Assembly: GCA_963854835.1 (NCBI GenBank)
Contig: OY978525.1
Span: 30,775,253-30,839,252, forward strand
Source: Megamerina dolium
Taxonomy: Eukaryota > Arthropoda > Insecta > Diptera > Megamerinidae
Direction of reading: 5' to 3'
Length of the DNA: 64,000 nt
Shown here piece after piece: positions 56,181 through 64,000 of the stretch; within the stretch, counting starts at the first letter, position 1; the number at the start of each line of letters is the position of its first letter. A program made the translations under genes and the position numbers. The notes under the pieces are model-generated. The model made no database searches. It worked only from the letters and a program-made list of their open reading frames with translations, and had not been told where the DNA came from.

Positions 56181-56823
56181 AATGAAGGTACTAATTAGGT
56201 GATTTCAATAAAGTTCCAAAAAAAATGGACGAATATAAAAATTTATTGAGGCTTTAGCTGGACAAAACAAAAAATAGAGTACGGGTAACAACCCTAGCCC
56301 TTGGTAAGCTCAATGTAAATATATTATAAATTTGTACGAAATATTATTGACTAGTAAAAATACATTTTTACCTAATTTGTGTAACAAAAATATCTAAACG
56401 AACAAGACAAAGCAATATGCATGTACATTAGGGTGACTCACCATCCATATTTAATAGCGAAAAATGAAGTTTGATTTATTTGATGGTTTTAGCAAGATAC
56501 TTCGGATCAATAGACAGCTGTTTGTGCGTTAGTGAGTAGAGCGTGTTAGAATAAAAAAAAATATATTTAGATTTCTGAGCTGTTACTTGAAAGATGTCGT
56601 GCAAAACTTAGTAATTAATGTCAATCCAATATCTAAGACTGTTTATTGGCAAACAAACTTCCAGTCTCAATTTTTTCAAAGAAAACTAAATTTTGAGAAG
56701 TATTCTCAAAACAGTTTTACTTACGAACGTCTTTCTCTGTTCAGCTGAAATATTGTGGTGGACACAATAAAATACACCAAACTCCATCACTGATAATGGT
56801 AGTAATTTTTCTATGGTATGGCT
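56181..56823. other. AT-rich non-coding DNA
   Basis: Nothing was recognised between the LINE relic and the SINE. Confidence 0.45.
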
Positions 56824-57184
56824 GGGTGCCGTAGCTCAGTGGTTAGTGTGTTCGCCTTCTGATCTGTAGGTCGTGGTTCAATCCCCGGCTAATGCATAAC
56901 AAATTTAATATCGATAAGATTTTTCTTTCGAACGGTATCCACCTGTCGGCAAGCAATTGGCAATTCTTCCGACAGTAAAAACTTGCCATGAAAAAGCTTC
57001 TTAAAGAACTCTGTGACAAAGCTCAGAAAAAGTGATGTCACAAGTGATCTGCCGTTCGGAACCGGCTAAAATAAGTAGGTCCATTCTAATACTGTCCAAA
57101 ATTTAAGACGCACAACAGTAATGGAAGAGAAGCTCGGCCAATGAGCCCTTTGGGGCTTTAAGTGCCACATATTTATTTTTTTTT
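56824..57184 (+). repeat. tRNA-derived SINE, near full-length
   Basis: Same layout as 17898-18258 and the two are closely similar: the head gggtgccgtagctcagtggt, the B-box-like gtggttcaatcccc, the body and the ttaagtgccacat end with a T run. A short direct repeat tatggc flanks it (56816-56821 and 57184-57189), a possible target duplication. Confidence 0.85.
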
Positions 57185-57239
57185 ATGGCACCATAAGGTA
57201 AAGGGTGATGCTTAAGAGCCTTCGGATTTGATTTAAAAA

Positions 57240-57860
57240 AACAACACATAAAATTTAGAGAAATGTACAAAATCTTTACTTGAGTCGATAGAACGATATC
57301 TATAATTCAATGATTGATGATGATTTCCTGCAAATGTTGAACGCGGATACATATCGGCTAACATTTCGGCCGGTATCTCGCAAATAAAATCTTCAATATT
57401 GGCTTCCAGCACGTCAACCGATGCTGGCTTATCGCTATAGACATGAGTCTTAGCATAACCCTACAAAAAATAGTTTAAATACGTTCAATCGTGTGAAACG
57501 TGAACTAAACTGTTCACCGCATTGTTTCGCGTGCTGTGTGGCATGTGACACAGTCGTGTTGAAACCACATGTCAGCCACGTCCAGCTCTTCGATTTTGGG
57601 GAAATCATCGCGTTTGTAATCATCGCACGGTAGCGCTCGCCATTCACAGTAACGTTCCTGCCTTCATCGTCTTTGAAAAAGTACTGTCCAATGATGCCAC
57701 CGGACCATAATCCGCACCAAACAGTGCATTTTTAGGGATGCATTGGCTGTTCTTGCAATGCTTCTGGCTGTTCTTCACACCAAATATGGCAATTTTGATT
57801 GTTTACGTGTCCATTCAACTAGAAATGAGCTTCGCCTTAACCGAGCATGAATTTTGATAA
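57240..57860 (-). pseudogene. diverged mariner-type (DD41D-like) transposase relic
   Basis: Minus-strand translation with several breaks gives GEAHF near 57830 (first Asp changed or lost), then NNQNCHIW, TVWCGLWSGGIIGQYFF near 57690 and VNGERYRAMITN near 57640. MWFQH and VTCHTA follow (second Asp region), a LNYFL word in place of LDFFL (third Asp now Asn), and a C-terminal DKPASVDVLEANIEDFI. It is clearly the same superfamily as the 52002 element but a different, older subfamily. TIRs were not found. Confidence 0.75.
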
Positions 57861-59636
57861 TAACATTCAATAATCTGGAAGAGTTGTTCGTGTATAAGTC
57901 GATTTATGGTTAAATGAATGGACCAAACTAAACATGTTTGACAGAAATATGTTGCACGAAAACAGCTGAGCTGCCAAAACAGTGTTGGCAAGAAGAAAAT
58001 TGCCAAAAAATCACTCTGTACTACGAGTGTACCTCAATGCAACAATATTAGATGCATAATCGAAATACGTTAAAGGGGGATTGCTTTAAATACCCATATA
58101 TATGATTTACAAAAATCAACACACCTTTATATTGTAGTATCGTATGTATATACATTAGTACGGTTACCATAGAAATTATGCTTATACTCCTGAGATTATG
58201 CTATGGAATATTTACTATTACCTACGTCGAGACTACAAGCATTTGTTACATACATAATCATGATTTCAACTAACTTTTTGAGTAAAACAATCATTGCTGC
58301 TATTGCTATTGCTGCAAGCAATAATGGCTTTTGCTATTTATGCATACATTTATTGATTCAATTTCACAGCTGGCTACAACTTCTGTATCCGTATTCATAA
58401 GGATAATTCAATTCAATTGTAATATACTAATAAATATATACTACGAGGTTATCTTGATCTCAATGAATTTTGGTTAGAATTTTAAATACACTGGTTACTA
58501 ACTATGTACATATGTGCCATATATCATATAATGACTGGTCATGATTTAATTGCTTGTAGGCGTATTTATTTTTAATTAAATTAAATTTTCTCATATGGAA
58601 TACATATTTGAATTGCTTCAAAGATGAATTTGTTATTTAATTAAAAATATATACATATATATTATACATGAACATCGTACTTGCTTAAATATCGAAATGC
58701 TCCTTATACTTTAGCACATTTCTAACACTAAGTAAGCTGGTGTGTCTGTGTGTATATATCCATAAGTCTTGATATAGAAATGTTATTAAACATGCATTCG
58801 GATTGAAACAATTATGCATATGACAAATTAAATTGAATTTATTATTTATTTATGTACCCAAAATTATGCAACAAATTAATTTTACCAAATTATTTTTAAT
58901 ATTATGTGCAATGTGCTTTTTAAAAGTTTCATAAAATTTTTTGTAGTATAATCAATTCGTTTTTCATAAATAAATCACTCACAGGTGAACTTCACTTCCA
59001 ACAGAATTTACTTCCGACTTGATGTAAACCTATAGCACTTAAAAGTATGCTAATATTTTAGGCAGTGTAAGCTTCAATAAATGTTGTCCAATATTCTCAA
59101 AGATTCTCGTTATGGATTTTGTATTCAATAGGAATGGAAAAATACTTTTTTGTGGTATGGGTTTTAGGTTAAAGTATCCGTCACTTTACATTATTTAAAT
59201 ATCAACTTTATTGTACACCTGAAACTTAAAAGTATGCCAACATTTTAGGTACCTTGCAATATAACTTAGTAGGAATTTTTTTCAAAGAATTTTGAATTTA
59301 AAAAAAAGTAGAGTGGAGTAGAGTATCGATCCTTTCTAAGTCAACGAATAGACGATTTTTTATTTACTACTTTATTTCTTGAATAAATTAAAGTAAAATA
59401 AATTAAATTAAAATAAAAGAAATATAAAATAAGTTGAACTTCACTTTTAATTACGTTTAAAATATACAATGAAATTTTATGAAATTGAAGTTTTAAAGAT
59501 GCTTTTAGACATATCGTTCACTTCGAACAACTTGAAGTCGACCATTCTAATTTTGTAACAGTTTTCAGGGAATTATTCACGAATTTCATAAATAATGTGC
59601 CTTATGTTCACAGTTTTAATTGTTGCTGATTTATTA
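57861..59636. other. AT-rich non-coding DNA
   Basis: A phrase aaaagtatgc(c/t)aa(c/t)attttaggc(a/t) occurs near 59041 and again near 59228, hinting at a short degenerate duplication of about 190 bp. No gene was recognised. Confidence 0.4.
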
Positions 59637-59815
59637 ACACTTATAGGCACCGAAGAACCCTTTGGTCGAATTTCTCTTCCAGTACTGTTGTTCGTATTTG
59701 GAACGTCTCGAACGTCTGAACTCTTGTGACATTAGCTTTGTCTCAGAGCTCTTTTACATGCTATTTACTGTTTAAAAAGTTATAGACAATTACTTGCCGA
59801 TGGGTGGGCGGCAGA
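59637..59815 (-). repeat. SINE 3' half, inverted
   Basis: Complement of the SINE body from cacctatcggcaagt... back to cttataagtg; words ctcttgtgaca, cagagctctttta and agaaccctttggtcga are recognisable. The tRNA-like head is absent. Confidence 0.6.
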
Positions 59816-59829
59816 GTCTTTACATGATC

Positions 59830-60500
59830 TCTGGTAGAGACCATCAGTTTTATCAAGATCAGCATTACACTACCAGACATTTCGGAGGGTATATGGTGCA
59901 CCAAGGAGATTACTGCAGTGCAGAAATGAATCCTCTGTCTGGTCGATAAAACCGTGGCCTGTATAAAAGAGACGGTACATCCCCTAATTATATGGGAGGA
60001 CGCCGAAATGGGAGTTGTGGAGAAGGCAGAAGTGCCAAAGGCCCAAATATTTCTTGGCTACTGACTCAGCATACTGAAAAATGGCCGAATTCTGGGCTAA
60101 ATATCAAATTCGGAAATTCATGTCAGCCAGTGTTATGACACTAAAATGACTGCAAAGGAACAACTCGTAGAGTTGACCATCCCTCTAGGCCTCTTATAGT
60201 CCAAAACGGGTTAAATGCTTGATATCAAGGTTTGGGTTTAGTTTTGGTAACGCCCAGCTCAGACCCAGGTTTAAGAGAATTCGGATAGAAGCCGTCTGGA
60301 AGCCAAAAACAAGGCCAACGACCGCAAAGCCATCACCAAGCACTGTCGAGGGCAACACCCATGCCCAAGTCTTTACTTCTGACGGGCACAGGAAGTAATA
60401 AAAAACTAAACTAGAGACAAAGGAGAACCTTCGAAACACGCAGGGTACGGAAGGTGAAGTCGGGGAAGATTCGCATTGAGTCCCACCAAATATTCAGTTT
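59830..60500 (+). other. GC-richer, coding-like relic of unknown origin
   Basis: Less AT-rich than its surroundings. Plus-strand translation in shifting frames gives SITLPDISEGIW, KWPNSGLNIKFGN and a Gln/Pro/Arg-rich stretch (RPQSHHQALS). It may be a degenerate Gag-like frame of a LINE, but no diagnostic motif is present. The 81-codon minus frame (60194-60439) is probably a shadow. Confidence 0.25.
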
Positions 60501-60837
60501 CAACCTTTTAATCTTCAGTTCTGCCTTTGTCACCGTTTTCGTAGCCTTATCTCTCTTCTACGATGCAATATGTTGTCACAAGTAATCCATTTATGATCTG
60601 TATATTTTGTAGAAGAAAATGTAGCGGCCAAAGTGTTCGATTTTGTGATTCATTATTATATATATAATATATGTATAGACTTTTTTCATAAGACGCTGTA
60701 AATTAGTGAGCCTTCCATTTAATTTTAGTAGTTAATCCAAAGAAATTGTTTAAGTCAATTAAAGTTGATGGTCAAGCTTAAATATGCTTTATGACGCCAT
60801 GTGTACTTACAACCCGGTCATACTCAATTCTTCTTCA

Positions 60838-61166
60838 GAAAAGCCCCGAAGGGCTCATTGGGCAAGCTTCTCTTCCATTGCTATTGTGCGTGTTAAATTT
60901 GGACAGAGACCTACTTATTTTAGCCGGATCCGAACGGCAGAACCCTTGTGACATCACCCTTTCTGGGCTTTCTTACAGAGTTCTTTTAGAAGCTTTTTCA
61001 TGGCAAGTTGTTACTGTCGGAAAAATTGCCAATTGTTTGCCGATAGGTGGGTACCGTTCGAAAGAAAAATCTTTTCGATATTAAATTTATTATGCATCAG
61101 CCGGGGATTGAACCACGACCTACAGATCAGAAGGCTAACACAGTAACCACTGAGCCACGGCACTCA
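60838..61166 (-). repeat. tRNA-derived SINE, near full-length, inverted
   Basis: In minus orientation the head ggtgccgtggctcagtggtt ends at about 61166, with gtggttcaatccccgg for the B box. The body is complete to agccctt and ggggctt at 60838, where the final aagtgccacat is missing. The 97-codon plus frame across it (60791-61084) is a shadow. Confidence 0.85.
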
Positions 61167-64000
61167 CTATGTCTAGAAACCTACTCATGCTAAAATTTTA
61201 TTGTGTTAAGAACATATTTTTTTGTTGAAAATATATTGTTAGCACCTAAAAGTATGCTGTAAAAAACTAGATTTTTCAGATGATGGTACTCTTAGTAACA
61301 TAACAAATGCATTTATAAGTCTCGTATAGTTCATATTTTTTTATAAACAATAATTTATTAATTTTAAACAATAAATGCACGAAATGAAGTAATTGATGCC
61401 CTTTTTAATTAACTTTGTTTTTCATTCCAGCACCAGCATCACCTCATTAACAAAATAACAGTGTAATTTAGTTACAAATCAAATCCAATATCAAGTCAAT
61501 AGAAAGTGTAGCATGATATCACCAATTAAAATACTATATATCCAGCAGGATAATAACAGCGATGTCGACTACGACCATGACGACGACGACAATGATAATT
61601 ATTTTGATAAGCACTACTTGAAACTATACTCACACGCAGACAGCAACTATTTGCAATCTTGTCTCGTATTAAACGCAAAAATGAAAAAGACAATAACTAC
61701 ATACATACAACAACTGGCTGATTCTACATCTTCTATATAATTTCATATGTACTCGTAGTCGTATTACTAATATGGAGTATGATGTTACATATAATTTAGT
61801 TACCACATATTACACAACTACCAGTATCATCAAACTGATAATACTTGTTACTTGCTACTATTAAGTGTATAGTAGCTGTAGACTGTCTTTATGTTCGTAG
61901 CCCAACAATTAGCAATGAATTGGAGTCAATGGCGTAACAATAATAGAAATGAGTGAAGAGTTGAGATGAGAGAAAGAGACTGACTCACAAAATATATTGT
62001 AACTTAAAGGAAGTTAATATCAAGATAATGTCAATTGCCAGACTTACTTATATGTGAAAAAATATTTATTCATTATCATAGAAGACATAGACATAGATTA
62101 ACAAATTTTCTTATGGATTTTAGATATAAAGACATTTCATCGTAGAATGAAGTGGTCTCTTGCACCGATCTGTGAAATCTTCAGAACTCGAATATAAAAC
62201 GGGGAAGAATTTGTAATTCAAAAGACTCTTTGCAGGACTTTAATAGCACCTAGTAATTTTACACAAGACCCTTAGTACCATTCAAATGTCCTTGAATACC
62301 ATCATCGTCATCACACCTTAGAGCTACGACCTTGAAATTATAATATCATTTACTTTCTTTTTTTACAATTTATTTTATTATATGATTTTTCTATCATATT
62401 CTTATATGTTTGTATCTGTTACAATTCTTTGTATTTCTTTCTATGAAGTTCTCATTCTGCCAATAAGACTCTATCATAAGTACATCAGTATAAATGTTTC
62501 TACGTATTTGGTCATATGTTAGTTATATATATGTAGAACTCTATTACTAATTGAGTTATTTGACCACTTTCTTTTTCTAATTCTTGTAACTATTTTTGTT
62601 TTTATTTTGCCCGTATGTTGATACTTCAATTTCTTCACAAGAGGAAGAAACAAAAAGTAAAATCTCACTGCACAAATGGAAAATTGTTATACGTTTTTGG
62701 TCAACTCTCATTCTATCGTTCTTATTTTGGTGTAGTTGCATGTTGAGAAGATATGTTTCACTTTTTCTGACGTTGTGTTGTTGTTTCTATGAAGCTTCTT
62801 ATTTAACATTATACACAAATATAATGATACTTGGCGGAAAATGTAATAAGACCTGACTGGCTTAGATATGATTATGATACTCATACAGCTTATAATTTAA
62901 TTTTGGATATGTCTTGAACTCTCATATATTTCAACGAGTTCAAATTAACTCCTGAGCCTTTAATTGATTATGCAATTATTCAAACTTTCATCTAGCTAAT
63001 TTCCACTATGTTTTTTACTACAGTAACTTGAAAGTGGTACACTTATACAATGAACTTTGGAATCTCGGAACGAAAACTTGGCAATTTGTCTTACAAATGT
63101 ATTTCAAATTGATTATGGAAAACCAATTCACAACGATTAGAATTGAGCAATACCTACAGGGTTTAATTATTTTGCACATGCAAGTATTTATATACTTTTT
63201 CTTTTCTTAGTAGATATCTCTTAACCGATATGTATTACATGAGTTTCTTTTTCTGTTTCCTACAAGTTTCAACTTGTACATTTATATCATATATATATAA
63301 ATATATGTACTTGTAGTACAGTGATGTAAAAATAATTATTAAAAATTAAATGGAATACAAACAATTCCAAATAATGTTCTGAGTTCTAGAGACTTTATTT
63401 TTTCCATATTTATTAAGTGCGGGCTTTGATATATCTTCAGAGAGGATATATTCATTCATTATTTAATGAATCTTATGTGCAATAGCTAGAAAGAAGACAA
63501 AGTTTTCCTAATTTTCTTTTGTTTGAACATACCCTCATATGTTAGAAAGTACCACAGGGACTGAAGCACAGCCCATTATTGAAGTAAATAAGTCGGAGAA
63601 TACCGTAGAAGAAAATTACACCAGGCACTCAGCAAGTGTTGAACATTATGCCAAAAGTCCATTATACTACAGTCCTCTGGTTCCGGTTATCAGTTTTAAA
63701 CACTAACATAAGTAAAAAAATAGCACAGGAACTCAGGTACAGTCCATTATGAAGTTGGTTAGAAGGAAATTTCATCAGACACTCAATTTTGCTAATAAAA
63801 CCTAGTTATGGTGTTATTCTCTGTTATTCATTTCTCAACTTATTAGTACCGATAACCTTAAAACTTCAAAATCTTAAAGAAGCAGAGCAAACACACTAGA
63901 ACTAATCCAGAATCTCTTCTCTCCATAGGTAGCATATTTACAACTGCGACCCAATCCAATTAGCATTAAATACTTAGCAAACTAAAAAAGGCCGGTATAA
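61167..64000. other. AT-rich non-coding DNA
   Basis: Single-copy-looking fly-type DNA. A short acidic open frame (61513-61740) reads DVDYDHDDDDNDNY from a gacgacgac tract, probably not a gene. Nothing else was supported. Confidence 0.4.

Noticed and set aside
60791..61084. 97-codon plus-strand frame
   Set aside because: It reads through an inverted SINE copy.
61513..61740. Acidic 75-codon frame as a gene
   Set aside because: The acidic run comes from a short gacgacgac tract, and there is no domain or splice signal.

Overview
The window is a stretch of insect nuclear DNA, AT-rich and without any convincing host gene. I read it as a higher fly, plausibly a true fruit fly (Tephritidae). The reasons are mariner-type transposases with DD41D spacing (the lineage known from Ceratitis rosa and other tephritids), RTE-like LINEs, a Ty3/Gypsy retrotransposon, and fly-like intergenic DNA. 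The species call is an inference.

Layout. 1-9386: AT-rich DNA with a degenerate ~165-bp tandem array, a ~500-bp TIR element (MITE), and two copies of a repeat with TATACCCTGCATA ends (called family A here). 9912-18258: a 5'-truncated RTE-like LINE with an 11-bp target duplication, tRNA-derived SINE copies, a truncated DD41D mariner joined head-on to a second transposase piece, and another tandem array. 18259-26239: mostly plain DNA with a (TA)44 microsatellite, a DD34D mariner fragment and a ~150-bp-unit array. 26240-32090: one tandem array (called T5 here) split by two RTE-like LINEs, the first with its 5' part inverted (twin priming), the second full length with a 14-bp target duplication. 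33180-37293: a LINE RNase H relic, an internally deleted DD34D mariner with both TIRs, and a second MITE copy. 41061-48745: an old RTE-like copy carrying a young Ty3/Gypsy element (41193-47878, LTRs differing at one base, GATA duplication), followed by more T5 array. 51569-53423: a third family A copy with a DD41D mariner inside it; the uninterrupted site can be read in the copy at 8158-9386. 55450-61166: LINE, SINE and mariner relics. 61167-64000: plain AT-rich DNA.

How it fits together. The elements stack in layers: tandem arrays and family A repeats are oldest, LINEs and mariners sit in them, and the Gypsy element is the youngest. Every transposase and the LINE are broken. The Gypsy element is nearly intact, with one in-frame stop in the integrase zinc-binding region. 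The most notable points are the shared inactivating lesions in two neighbouring LINE copies, several unrelated tandem arrays with a common ~147-160-bp period, and unusual features of the Gypsy element (tRNA-Pro primer site, 44-residue repeats between protease and reverse transcriptase, a pol frame ending inside the LTR).
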